Source: Rikenellaceae bacterium
GTDB lineage: Bacteria > Bacteroidota > Bacteroidia > Bacteroidales > Rikenellaceae
DNA: 64,000 nt
Reading direction: 5' to 3'
Assembly (NCBI GenBank): GCA_017442365.1
Contig: JAFRZW010000002.1
Location: 124,001 to 188,000 of the forward strand
In this document: one piece after another, positions 1 to 8,191 of the stretch
Position numbering within the stretch: position 1 is the first letter of the stretch
Layout: every line of letters starts with the position of its first letter
Made by a program: the position numbers and the translations under genes
Notes under the pieces: generated by a model
What the model saw: only the letters and a program-made list of their open reading frames with translations
The model's database searches: none
What the model was told of the DNA's origin: nothing

Positions 1-174
1 CAGGTCGCGGGTCAGCTGCACGCTACGTGCAACGCACACGCCGAGCATCACGGCATAGATCACGATCCACAACCAACGCAACTCCTCGGCCTGCAACTCG
101 TCGATAAGGGTCATCACGCAGTAGATCGCCATCACGATGAACAATCCTGCAAAAATTATGATTCGTGCCTTCAT
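1..174 (-). CDS. Small membrane protein, partial (C-terminus beyond window)
   Basis: The reverse strand reads an open frame from the ATG at 172-174 to the window edge, giving 58 residues with no stop. The first 20 residues form a hydrophobic helix (MKARIIIFAGLFIVMAIYCV). A short polar stretch with DELQAEELRW follows, then a second hydrophobic segment. It lies 21 bp upstream of the stop-side of dUTPase on the same strand and may be co-transcribed with it. I do not recognise the family and nothing supports a function beyond membrane location. Confidence 0.55.
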   Translation of the reverse strand, partial: MKARIIIFAGLFIVMAIYCVMTLIDELQAEELRWLWIVIYAVMLGVCVARSVQLTRDL

Positions 175-195
175 ATCTTCGTCGTTTTCAGTTGT

Positions 196-630
196 TTATT
201 TCTTTCCCGTCGAGCCAAAGCCGCCCTCACCGCGCTCGCTTTCGGCAAGCTCCTCGGCGAGCTCCCACTCGACCTGTTCGTGGCGTGCAACGACCATCTG
301 TGCAATGCGCTCGCCCGCCTCGATGCGGAACTCCTCGTTGCTCAGATTGACCAAAATCACACGAATCTCGCCACGATAATCGGCGTCGATCGTGCCGGGC
401 GAATTGAGCACCGTGATACCGTGCTTTGCCGCCAAGCCGCTACGCGGACGGATTTGCATTTCGTAACCCTCGGGCAGCTCGATCGAGAGTCCCGTGGGGA
501 TCATTGCGCGCTCCAATGGGCGCAAAACCACCGCCTCGTCGATGTTTGCACGCACGTCCATACCCGCCGAGAGGGGTGTTGCATAGCGCGGCAAATCGAA
601 GCGCGAACGGTTAATAACTTTCACTTTCAT
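196..630 (-). CDS. dut: Deoxyuridine 5'-triphosphate nucleotidohydrolase (dUTPase)
   Basis: Hydrolyses dUTP to dUMP and pyrophosphate. This keeps uracil out of DNA and supplies dUMP for thymidylate synthesis. All five motifs of trimeric dUTPases are present in order: AGMDVRA (residues 22-28), RPRSGLA (61-67), the uracil-binding hairpin around [14 protein letters not shown] (76-89) with the catalytic Asp, GERIAQMVV (106-114) and the P-loop-like tail GEGGFGSTG (134-142). Its 144 residues are the usual length. It starts at ATG 628-630, only 6 bp after the stop of the small membrane protein gene upstream, so the two are probably one transcript. Confidence 0.97.
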   Translation of the reverse strand: MKVKVINRSRFDLPRYATPLSAGMDVRANIDEAVVLRPLERAMIPTGLSIELPEGYEMQIRPRSGLAAKHGITVLNSPGTIDADYRGEIRVILVNLSNEEFRIEAGERIAQMVVARHEQVEWELAEELAESERGEGGFGSTGKK

Positions 631-636
631 AGTCGT

Positions 637-828
637 TTATCTCTTTTTGTTCTTTCTCAAAATCTTTACGGTCTGGATCACCGCCAACGCTCCCAATCCC
701 GCGAAACTCACCACGAGTCCCACCTCACGCTCATTGCCCGACCACTTAAAAACTGCCAGCACTCCGATCACAAAAAAGATCAGAGCCAGAGTATAAACCT
801 TCAATTTTTCTTTCGAACTCTCTTTCAT
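637..828 (-). CDS. Two-helix small membrane protein, function unknown
   Basis: A 63-residue protein with a charged N-terminus (MKESSKEKLK), two hydrophobic segments near residues 11-27 and 37-53, and a basic tail (KILRKNKKR). This predicts a helical hairpin with both ends in the cytoplasm. It sits 17 bp after the flippase gene and 6 bp before dut, all on the same strand, which supports a real gene in an operon. No family is recognised. It could be an accessory of the flippase, but that rests only on position. Confidence 0.6.
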   Translation of the reverse strand: MKESSKEKLKVYTLALIFFVIGVLAVFKWSGNEREVGLVVSFAGLGALAVIQTVKILRKNKKR

Positions 829-845
829 CGTTTTCGCAAAATTTT

Positions 846-2315
846 CTATCCACGTCTTAAAATCGAGCGCACCATTGCTGCCACATCGATCTTCTCACGA
901 CGCACCACATAGAGCGCATACGCCACCACCAGCACCACATTCAGCACATAGTGCACCGCCACCTGCGCTATCGCACGTTCGCCCGCTACACTCGCACCGT
1001 AAACCACCAGAGCCACAGCTACATACTCCACAATTCGCGCCATCGGATAGGGCGTCGGGTAATACTTGCGATTGAGCCAATAGCTCACCGCAACCATCGC
1101 CGCCTCGCTCACCAAACGGGCCCACGCCGCACCGTAGTAACCATATTTCGGCACCAGCGCCACATTGCATAACACCGTGAAAATCAGACCAACAAACGTA
1201 ACCGCAATGGCCAGCCACGTGCGCTCCTCGCGTTTGTACCAGAACGAGAGGTTGAGCCACACTCCACTAAGCACATTTGCGCCGAGCACCACGGGCAGAA
1301 TGAAGATTCCCTGACGGAAATCGCGCCCCACGATTAACGCAAAGAGATCCTTGAATAGTGCGATCCCCAAGAAGATCAACATCGAGGCGATGATGTAATA
1401 TTTCAGCGCGGCGGCGTTCATCGCCTTGAAGTCGTCCTTGCGATAATTTGCCAAGAAGAATGGCTCGGCCGCCAAGCGATACATCTGTGTGAAGAGCATC
1501 ATCACCACCGCGATTTTGGTGATTGCGCCATAGATACCAAGCTGAGCCATAGCGTTTTCGGGCACCAGATACTTGATCATCTGGCGGTCGATAAACTCAT
1601 TCGCTGTGCCCGCCACGCCACTCACCAACAGTGGCAGCGAGTAGCTGAATACGGTCGCCAGCAGCAACCAATCGATCTTGGATACGGTGCGATTAGTGGT
1701 GGGCAGAATCGAGGCGAAAGTGATCACGCTCGCCGCCAAATTGGCCACAAATGCCCAACCCACACCGAACTCGGTTGCGAACAATCCCATCGCGCCAAAT
1801 GCAAACGCTAATCCCGTCTGTAACACGATGTTAAGCATTTTGAGCGTAACGAAACGACCCGCACGTCCCTGTTCTCTCAGGCGCGAGAAGGGGATACAAC
1901 TCGCCACGTCGAACATCACGATCGCACCGACCAGCACCACATATTCGGGGTGAGCGACGTATGCCTCGCCCATCGCGCGGGCGATTGGCTCGCGCAGAGC
2001 CGCCACCGCCACGAAAAATGCCACCGCTGCCAACGAAGTGATGCCCCAAACGGTTGAGAATAAGCGTTTTTTGGCCGCCTCGACGTCGCCACCTGCGGCG
2101 TCGGCTTTGGCTGCAAAACGGAAGTAACCCGACTCCATTCCCATCGTCAGCACGACCAATGCGAAGGGTATAAGTGCGTAAATATCAGTGATTATGCCAT
2201 ACTCCGCCTGCCCGAAAACGCGGGTATAGTAGGGCGTCAGCAGGTAGCTCAGGAAGCGACCGATGATTGTGCTGATGCCGTAGATGGCGGTTTGTTTGGC
2301 AAGTTTTTCGAGCAT
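846..2315 (-). CDS. Oligosaccharide/lipid flippase of the MOP (Wzx/MVF) superfamily
   Basis: This 489-residue polytopic inner-membrane protein starts MLEKLAKQTAIYG and continues with the flippase signature of an amphipathic first helix followed by SYLLTPYYTRVFGQAEYGI. About 12-14 hydrophobic segments cover the whole length. Family members move undecaprenyl-linked sugars or other lipid-linked oligosaccharides from the inner to the outer leaflet. No glycosyltransferase genes lie beside it, so the cargo is unknown. It is the first gene of a minus-strand group ending with dut, behind a good promoter at 2337-2367. A peptidoglycan lipid II flippase role cannot be excluded but lacks specific support. 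Confidence 0.85.
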   Translation of the reverse strand: MLEKLAKQTAIYGISTIIGRFLSYLLTPYYTRVFGQAEYGIITDIYALIPFALVVLTMGMESGYFRFAAKADAAGGDVEAAKKRLFSTVWGITSLAAVAFFVAVAALREPIARAMGEAYVAHPEYVVLVGAIVMFDVASCIPFSRLREQGRAGRFVTLKMLNIVLQTGLAFAFGAMGLFATEFGVGWAFVANLAASVITFASILPTTNRTVSKIDWLLLATVFSYSLPLLVSGVAGTANEFIDRQMIKYLVPENAMAQLGIYGAITKIAVVMMLFTQMYRLAAEPFFLANYRKDDFKAMNAAALKYYIIASMLIFLGIALFKDLFALIVGRDFRQGIFILPVVLGANVLSGVWLNLSFWYKREERTWLAIAVTFVGLIFTVLCNVALVPKYGYYGAAWARLVSEAAMVAVSYWLNRKYYPTPYPMARIVEYVAVALVVYGASVAGERAIAQVAVHYVLNVVLVVAYALYVVRREKIDVAAMVRSILRRG

Positions 2316-2336
2316 TGCAATGTTGTTTATAACTTA

Positions 2337-2367
2337 CAAAGTTATAAAAATAATTTGCTCTACCAAA
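2337..2367 (-). promoter_or_regulatory. Bacteroidetes-type promoter of the flippase-dut group
   Basis: On the minus strand a TTTG -33 box (2364-2367) is followed after 19 bp by the -7 element TAACTTTG (2337-2344), matching TAnnTTTG. The predicted transcription start lies about 15 nt upstream of the flippase ATG at 2315. Confidence 0.7.
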
Positions 2368-2456
2368 ACATAATTCGCCCTTCTCGCGCGCGACCCCATT
2401 TGGCTACGCCCGAAAATACAAATAATAAATTGTAATGATTACAATGCAAAATTGAA

Positions 2457-3098
2457 TTATTCCGCACCCTTATCTGCCGAGCGGCACCACTCCCTCAGAC
2501 CACACTCTGCACACTTTGGCTTGCGTGCCGTGCAGACATAACGACCGTGCAGAATCAGCCAATGGTGCGCCTTCGGGAGCAATTCGGCGGGAATATGAGC
2601 CGTCAGTTGTTGCTCGGTTTGGAGCGGTGTGCGGGCGCGCCACGAAAGACCGATTCGCGCCGCAACGCGAAACACGTGGGTATCGACCGGCATTACAAAT
2701 TTGTTGTAAATGACTGCACCAACGACATTTGCAGTCTTACGACCCACTCCCGGCAGTCGTTGCAGTTCGTCAATATCGTCGGGCACAACGCCCCCAAATT
2801 CGCCCACCAACATACGCGCCATAGCGGCCAGATTTTTGGCCTTATTGTTGGGATACGAGATGCTGCGAATGTACGAGTAGATCTCCTCAGCCGTCGCCTC
2901 AGCCATCGCCTGCGGAGTCGGAAAACGGTCGAACAGTGCGGGCGTAGTCAGATTGACACGCTTGTCGGTGCACTGCGCCGAAAGAATCACCGCCACCAGC
3001 AATTGGTACGGATTTTCGTAGTGCAGTTCGGTTTCAACTTCGGGCATATTCTCCGCAAACCAACCGAGAACTCCCGCATATCGCTCTTTGATGGTCAT
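2457..3098 (-). CDS. nth: Endonuclease III (DNA glycosylase/AP lyase)
   Basis: Removes oxidised pyrimidines and nicks at abasic sites in base excision repair. The helix-hairpin-helix LPGVGRKTANVVGAVIYN carries the catalytic Lys, and the catalytic Asp follows in the segment MPVDTHVFRVAARIGL. The C-terminus holds the [4Fe-4S] ligands as C-x6-C-x2-C-x5-C (CTARKPKCAECGLREWC). I chose the ATG at 3096-3098 (MTIKERYAGVLGW, 213 residues). An in-frame TTG at 3110 would add four residues. It starts 20 bp after the stop of the helicase gene on the same strand, suggesting a small DNA-repair operon. Confidence 0.96.
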   Translation of the reverse strand: MTIKERYAGVLGWFAENMPEVETELHYENPYQLLVAVILSAQCTDKRVNLTTPALFDRFPTPQAMAEATAEEIYSYIRSISYPNNKAKNLAAMARMLVGEFGGVVPDDIDELQRLPGVGRKTANVVGAVIYNKFVMPVDTHVFRVAARIGLSWRARTPLQTEQQLTAHIPAELLPKAHHWLILHGRYVCTARKPKCAECGLREWCRSADKGAE

Positions 3099-3118
3099 TG
3101 TTTTGAACAATTTTTTGG

Positions 3119-5566
3119 TTATGCTAACACTTTGAGTTTGGCGAACTTAGCCAGCAGGCTCTTCTTTCCGATCTGCGGATCGTCGAAGCGCACAATAACC
3201 TTCGTGTCTATTGACGAAGGCTCGACCCCGAGCACCACACCCGTACCGAATTTCGAGTGTTCGACGCGCATTCCGGCGCAGAGATTTGCCACATTCGACG
3301 CCGTTGCACCTCCCGAGGGTGCGCTTTGTGCCGATGGGATTCGACGCAGGTTGCTCGGACGTACCGGCTCGACAACCATCGACGGACGCGGGCGTTGCTC
3401 ACCGCGCTCACCGCCATAATTTGCTCGCTCGCCACGCTCCGAACGCTGTTCATACCCGCCACGCTGGGGTTGCGCTCCGTTCTTATATCGGTAGTCAAAA
3501 CGCTGTCGAAGTTGCTCAATAGCAGAGGGTTGCTCGCTGCGATCGACGTGGCGCTCCTCCTCCAAATCGAACGCAACGTCGAGATATCGGAGGTCGATTT
3601 CGCCCAAGAAACGGCTCGGGCGGCAGAACTCCATCGAGCCCCACTTGAATCGTGTTTCGGAGAACGACAGCACCGCTCGACGCTTGGCGCGCGTCAGTGC
3701 CACGTAGAACAGACGACGCTCCTCCTCGATGCCCTCCATCGACTCGACGGCGCGTTGCGACGGAAAGAGGTCGTCCTCCATTCCGACGATATATACATAT
3801 TTGAATTCCAATCCCTTAGCCGCGTGAACGGTCATCAACGTAACCTTATTTCGGTCATCGGGATCGTCCTTATCCATATCGGTCAGCAACATCACATTTT
3901 GCAACCATTCGTCGATCGTTGCCTCGCCTTCGCCCTCCTCCAATTCACCGTTACGAAGTTGTGCATCGCGCTGTTCCTTAAATAGTTGCATTGTATTCAG
4001 CAACTCCTCGATGTTATCCAGCGCGCTGGTCGATTCGGGCGATGGCGACATTCGATAGACGCCGATAATGCCCGAACGGGTCGCAATCTCCAAACCCAAC
4101 TCATAGAGATTTTTCTCGGTACGTGCCAACGACAGCTCGCGGATCAACTGCACAAATTCGCCCACCTTCTTGGCAATCTGACGGTTAGCAGGATCAATTT
4201 CGGGTTGCGCGAGCAACGTATCGACCGCTTCCCACATACTTCGACCCTCGGCAGCGGCCAGCGCAGCGATCTTCGTTACGGTCGCCTCGCCAATTCCTCG
4301 CGCGGGATAGTTCACAATGCGTCGGAACGCCTCGTCATCTAACGGATTGACAACCAGACGAATATACGCCAACAGGTCTTTGATCTCCTTGTGATCGTAG
4401 AACGAGTTGCCTTTATAGATACGATACGGGATTCCGCGACGTCGCATCGCCTCCTCGACCACAAGCGACTGAGCGTTAGTACGATACAGCACCGCCGCCT
4501 CGCTCCATTCGTCGCCCTCGTCCAAGACCGTGCGACGCAGATCATCGGCCATCAGTTCGGCCTCTTCGCGGTCGGTATAGGACTTGACGACGCGGATTTT
4601 TTCACCCACATCGCCTGCCGAAAAACACTCCTTATCCAATCGATTCGAGTTGCGGGCGATGACGCTATTTGCCGCATTTACAATGGTTTGCGTCGAGCGA
4701 TAGTTCTGTTCCAACTTGAAAACCTGAGCCATCGGGAAGTCGCGCTTGAAGTTGAGAATATTCTCGACATTTGCACCGCGGAACGAGTAGATACTCTGCG
4801 CATCGTCGCCCACCACGCACACATTCGGATTGTACTGCGCCAAGCGACGAATGATGATGTACTGAGCGTAGTTAGTGTCCTGATACTCATCGACTAAGAT
4901 ATACTTGAAACGCTCCTGATAGCGTGCCAGCACGTCGGGGCAATCGCGGAACAGAATGTTGATTTGCAGCAGCAGATCGTCGAAATCCATCGCGCCATTT
5001 TGCTTGCAACGACGGCAATAGATGTCGTAGATTTCGGCAAATTGTGGTTGCTTGCGCTGGCGATCTTCGGCAGCAAAGGCGGCATTGGCTGCGTATGCTG
5101 CGGGAGTGATTAACTTGTTCTTAGCTAACGAGATACGCGAGCAAACCTGCTGTGGTTTGTAGCTTTCGTCGCTCAGACCGAGCTCTTTGAGTATCGTTTT
5201 GACGAGGTTGCGGCAGTCCGACGGTTCGTAGATTGTGAAGGTCTGCGGGAAACCAATTCGCTCGGCCTCAGTGTGCAGAATGCGCGAGAAGACAGAGTGA
5301 AACGTACCCATACAGATGTAGCGGCTCTTGCCTCCTGCGACCATCTGTTCGATACGTTCGCGCATCTCGGCGGCAGCTTTATTGGTAAATGTGAGGGCGA
5401 GGATCGAATGGGGTGCCACGCCCTGTTCGATCATATATGCGATGCGCGATGTAAGCACGCGCGTTTTACCCGAGCCTGCACCCGCTATGATGAGCGAGGG
5501 CGAGGTATAGTTGATGACGGCTGCCTTCTGAGCGGGATTCAGCCCTGCGAGTATCTTCGATTCCAT
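3119..5566 (-). CDS. ATP-dependent DNA helicase, UvrD/PcrA family
   Basis: An 815-residue SF1A 3'-5' helicase that unwinds DNA in excision and mismatch repair and displaces recombinase or RNA polymerase. Visible motifs in order are Q-motif region LNPAQKAAV, Walker A AGAGSGKT (28-35), motif II VDEYQDTNYAQY, motif III GDDAQSIYSFRGA, motif IV QNYRST, motif V TVHAAKGLEFKYV and motif VI FYVALTRAK. The C-terminus (KFGTGVVLGVEPSS followed by VRFDDPQIGKKSLLAKFAKL) matches the Tudor-like RNA-polymerase-binding domain of PcrA/UvrD. The linker before it is low-complexity, rich in Arg, Gly and Gln. Whether to call it PcrA or UvrD cannot be decided from sequence. Confidence 0.95.
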   Translation of the reverse strand: MESKILAGLNPAQKAAVINYTSPSLIIAGAGSGKTRVLTSRIAYMIEQGVAPHSILALTFTNKAAAEMRERIEQMVAGGKSRYICMGTFHSVFSRILHTEAERIGFPQTFTIYEPSDCRNLVKTILKELGLSDESYKPQQVCSRISLAKNKLITPAAYAANAAFAAEDRQRKQPQFAEIYDIYCRRCKQNGAMDFDDLLLQINILFRDCPDVLARYQERFKYILVDEYQDTNYAQYIIIRRLAQYNPNVCVVGDDAQSIYSFRGANVENILNFKRDFPMAQVFKLEQNYRSTQTIVNAANSVIARNSNRLDKECFSAGDVGEKIRVVKSYTDREEAELMADDLRRTVLDEGDEWSEAAVLYRTNAQSLVVEEAMRRRGIPYRIYKGNSFYDHKEIKDLLAYIRLVVNPLDDEAFRRIVNYPARGIGEATVTKIAALAAAEGRSMWEAVDTLLAQPEIDPANRQIAKKVGEFVQLIRELSLARTEKNLYELGLEIATRSGIIGVYRMSPSPESTSALDNIEELLNTMQLFKEQRDAQLRNGELEEGEGEATIDEWLQNVMLLTDMDKDDPDDRNKVTLMTVHAAKGLEFKYVYIVGMEDDLFPSQRAVESMEGIEEERRLFYVALTRAKRRAVLSFSETRFKWGSMEFCRPSRFLGEIDLRYLDVAFDLEEERHVDRSEQPSAIEQLRQRFDYRYKNGAQPQRGGYEQRSERGERANYGGERGEQRPRPSMVVEPVRPSNLRRIPSAQSAPSGGATASNVANLCAGMRVEHSKFGTGVVLGVEPSSIDTKVIVRFDDPQIGKKSLLAKFAKLKVLA

Positions 5567-5573
5567 AACAGCA

Positions 5574-5581
5574 CAAAGGTA
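5574..5581 (-). promoter_or_regulatory. Promoter -7 element upstream of the uvrD/pcrA-nth operon
   Basis: The minus strand reads TACCTTTG, a perfect TAnnTTTG match, 8 bp upstream of the helicase ATG. A TTTG lies about 22 bp further upstream (5604-5607), slightly beyond usual spacing. The short leader it implies is a caution. Confidence 0.5.
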
Positions 5582-5627
5582 CGCATAAAAAGTTCACTTT
5601 TTGCAAAACTCGGCAGCCAATTTTAAT

Positions 5628-6089
5628 TCAAAATATCGCCGCGATGCCTTCGAAAAGTCCCAATATTGCGGCATAGCGGAGAGCCTTACCGACGGTCATC
5701 GACGCGAAGGTCAGCAACATATTGCTGCGCATCAATCCCAGAACCACCGCAATAGCCTCGCCCACGTATGGCAGAAATGCAAAGAATCCCATCACTGCAC
5801 CGCGACCTGCCAAAAAGCGTTCGGCACGCGCCAACTTCTCGTCGCTCACTCGCAGATAGCGCGTAATCCACTCGCGCCGACCCGCCATTCCGATCCAATA
5901 GCAGGTCATACCTCCGAGGGTATTTCCGGCCGTTGCCGCCGCTAAGCAACCCCACTCACTCAGCCCCATCTCGATAAGCACGACCATCACCGCCTCCGAG
6001 CTGAACGGCACGATGCTGCCCGCCACGAAGGCCGACAGAAATAGCCCCACGTAGCCCCACTCGACAAAAAATTCGATCAGTGCGTCCAA
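5628..6089 (-). CDS. YqaA/DedA-family (SNARE-associated, VTT-domain) membrane protein
   Basis: A 153-residue inner-membrane protein with the fold signature of the DedA/VTT family: SAFVAGSIVPFSSEAVMVVL near the N-terminus, the GNTLGGMTCYWIG segment, and a second reentrant-like stretch FLPYVGEAIAVVLGLMRSN. The size matches the short YqaA branch. Family members are linked to undecaprenyl-phosphate or phospholipid translocation and membrane homeostasis, but the exact substrate here is unknown. The start appears to be TTG at 6087-6089, since no in-frame ATG lies nearby before an upstream stop. It follows batB by 39 bp on the same strand and may be the last gene of the Bat operon transcript. Confidence 0.88.
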   Translation of the reverse strand: MDALIEFFVEWGYVGLFLSAFVAGSIVPFSSEAVMVVLIEMGLSEWGCLAAATAGNTLGGMTCYWIGMAGRREWITRYLRVSDEKLARAERFLAGRGAVMGFFAFLPYVGEAIAVVLGLMRSNMLLTFASMTVGKALRYAAILGLFEGIAAIF

Positions 6090-6128
6090 TGGTGTAAATG
6101 TTTCGATTTCAATAGATTGAGAGTGCAG

Positions 6129-7154
6129 TTACTCCTCTTGTCGCCCGAAGATATTGAAACGTGCCAGCAACGGATTGCGACGATCGAGAATCAGCCACTC
6201 GATGAGCAGCAACAGCAACGCAACCACCAGCGGATATTGGAATTGCTCGTCGAAAGCCTCGAAACGTGTGGTGGCCAGATCGCTCTCGTCCAGCTCCTTC
6301 AAGCGATCGACAATCTCCTTCAAGCCAATCGACTGCTTCGTCGCACGAACGTATGCTCCGCCCGTCGTCGAGGCGATCTCCTGCAACATCTTCTCGTCGA
6401 GCTTCGACACGACCATATCGCCATTTTCGTCGGTCAGGTACTCGCCACCGATCATCACGGGCGCACCCTCGGGCGTGCCGATACCGATTGTATATATAGC
6501 GATACCCTTCTCGGCAGCCGCCTGAGCAGCCTCCAAAGCGTCCGACTCGTGGTTCTCGCCATCGGTGATGAGGATCATCACGCGGCTGCCCTCGCTCTGC
6601 GACGAGAACGACATCGTTGCCAACTTAATCGCCGCGCCGAGGTCGGTGCCCTGCGTGCGAACCATCTGCGGCGAGAGTTTGCGTGCAAAGGCGCGCGCCA
6701 TTCGGTAGTCTGAGGTGATGGGCAGCTGTACCTGTGCCTCGCCCGCAAATGCCACAACACCAATACGATCCTGCTTCATACTCTCGACTACGCGGTCGAT
6801 TGCAAACTTGGTACGATCCAAGCGGTTAGGCTCGAAATCCTCGGCCAACATCGAGTTTGAAACATCGACCACCAACATCATTTCGATACCCTTCTGGTGC
6901 TCCTCGCGCAGTTTCGAGCCGACCTGCGGACGTGCAGCCGCTAAGATCAGAAACGCAAGCGCCAACGAGTAGAGCACAAATTTTGTTCGCAGACGAGCTG
7001 GTGATGCGCTCGGGGAGAGCTGAGCGAGCAGCGACGACGAGGCAAAACGCTCCAAGCGACGACGGCGACGCATCTGCGCAAAGATGAACAGCGCGATGGC
7101 TGCCGGAATGATCAACAGCAGGTAGAGTATATATGGATTTGCAAATCTAAACAT
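6129..7154 (-). CDS. batB: BatB, von Willebrand factor A domain membrane protein
   Basis: This 341-residue protein begins with two membrane helices (near residues 8-25 and 59-75), then an ARPQ motif. A VWA domain with an intact MIDAS follows (DVSNS near 97-101, later TD in ILITDGENH), then a C-terminal helix (VVALLLLLIEWLIL). The pattern is that of BatB in the Bacteroides aerotolerance operon. Bat proteins are thought to form a periplasmic complex that helps cells cope with oxidative or envelope stress, possibly together with MoxR and the DUF58 protein. It follows batA by 41 bp and ends close to the DedA-like gene. Confidence 0.94.
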   Translation of the reverse strand: MFRFANPYILYLLLIIPAAIALFIFAQMRRRRRLERFASSSLLAQLSPSASPARLRTKFVLYSLALAFLILAAARPQVGSKLREEHQKGIEMMLVVDVSNSMLAEDFEPNRLDRTKFAIDRVVESMKQDRIGVVAFAGEAQVQLPITSDYRMARAFARKLSPQMVRTQGTDLGAAIKLATMSFSSQSEGSRVMILITDGENHESDALEAAQAAAEKGIAIYTIGIGTPEGAPVMIGGEYLTDENGDMVVSKLDEKMLQEIASTTGGAYVRATKQSIGLKEIVDRLKELDESDLATTRFEAFDEQFQYPLVVALLLLLIEWLILDRRNPLLARFNIFGRQEE

Positions 7155-7195
7155 AACAGTTTCAATCTTTTATGCGGCTGCCGAGCAACTCGCGT

Positions 7196-8185
7196 TTAGG
7201 GTATTCGTTTGAGCCACAGCTGACCAATCACAAATTCGAGCACCAAAGCCGCCAAAGCCGCCAGCAGATAGACGAGGAAACGCTCGTCGTAGGTGGTAAA
7301 TTCGGTAACCTCGACCTCGCTCTTTTCCAGCTGGTTGATACGTTCATAGACCTCGGCCAGCGTGCCTTTGTCCGTTGCGCGGAAGTATTCGCCACCGGTC
7401 ATCTCGGCGATCTGGCGTAGTGTCTGCTCGTCGATCTCGACCGGCATCTGCTGGTAAGAGATGTTGCCCCACATATCCTGAACGGGGTAGGGAGCTGTTC
7501 CTCGCGTACCGATACCGATCGTATAGACCTTGACGCCTAACTTCTTGGCAATCTCGGCAGCAGTCAGCGGAGCGATCGTCGTGCGGTTATTCACGCCATC
7601 GGTCAGCAGAATCACCACCTTACTCTTGGCCTCGCTCTCGCGCAGGCGGTTCAATGCCGTTGCCAGACCTGTGCCGATTGCCGTACCGTCCTCGATCAGA
7701 CCACTTTCGACCTGTCCGAGCATAGTGAGCAGCGTGGTTTGGTCGGTTGTGAGGGGACTCTGCGTGTAGGCCTCGCCCGCAAAGACAACGATTCCGATTC
7801 GGTCGCCACGACGATCGACGATGAAGTTACCTGCGGCCTCGCGCGCAACGGTGATTCGATCGGGTTTCAGGTCGCGGGCGAGCATCGTACCCGACACGTC
7901 GATTGCCAGCACGATGTCGATACCTTCGGAGGTTGTCTGGCTATGGTGTTCGACGTCCTGCGGGCGCGCCAAAGCGATGATAATCAACGCCACAGCCACC
8001 GTTCGTAGAGCGAAGGGCAGGTGTCGCAACCAATAGCGCACGGTGCGTGGAGCCTCGCTCATCGCACCGATGGTCGAAATGCGGATTGTGGCGCCGCCGC
8101 GACGCTGACGATAGATGTAGCCACCCACCATCGGCACCAACGCAAGCAGTAGCCACAAGATATGAGGTGATGCAAAATGTGTCAT
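7196..8185 (-). CDS. batA: BatA, von Willebrand factor A domain membrane protein
   Basis: A 329-residue paralogue of BatB: N-terminal helix, a second helix near residues 55-72 ending ALARPQ, and a VWA domain with MIDAS residues DVSGT (near 95-99) and LLTDGVNN. A C-terminal helix (VYLLAALAALVLEFVIGQLW) anchors it again. The N-terminal architecture and RPQ junction separate it from generic VWA proteins and fit BatA. Its start lies 6 bp after the stop of batC, so translation is probably coupled. In the commonly described operon batC comes after batB. Here it precedes batA. Confidence 0.94.
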   Translation of the reverse strand: MTHFASPHILWLLLALVPMVGGYIYRQRRGGATIRISTIGAMSEAPRTVRYWLRHLPFALRTVAVALIIIALARPQDVEHHSQTTSEGIDIVLAIDVSGTMLARDLKPDRITVAREAAGNFIVDRRGDRIGIVVFAGEAYTQSPLTTDQTTLLTMLGQVESGLIEDGTAIGTGLATALNRLRESEAKSKVVILLTDGVNNRTTIAPLTAAEIAKKLGVKVYTIGIGTRGTAPYPVQDMWGNISYQQMPVEIDEQTLRQIAEMTGGEYFRATDKGTLAEVYERINQLEKSEVEVTEFTTYDERFLVYLLAALAALVLEFVIGQLWLKRIP

Positions 8186-8191
8186 ACGTTT

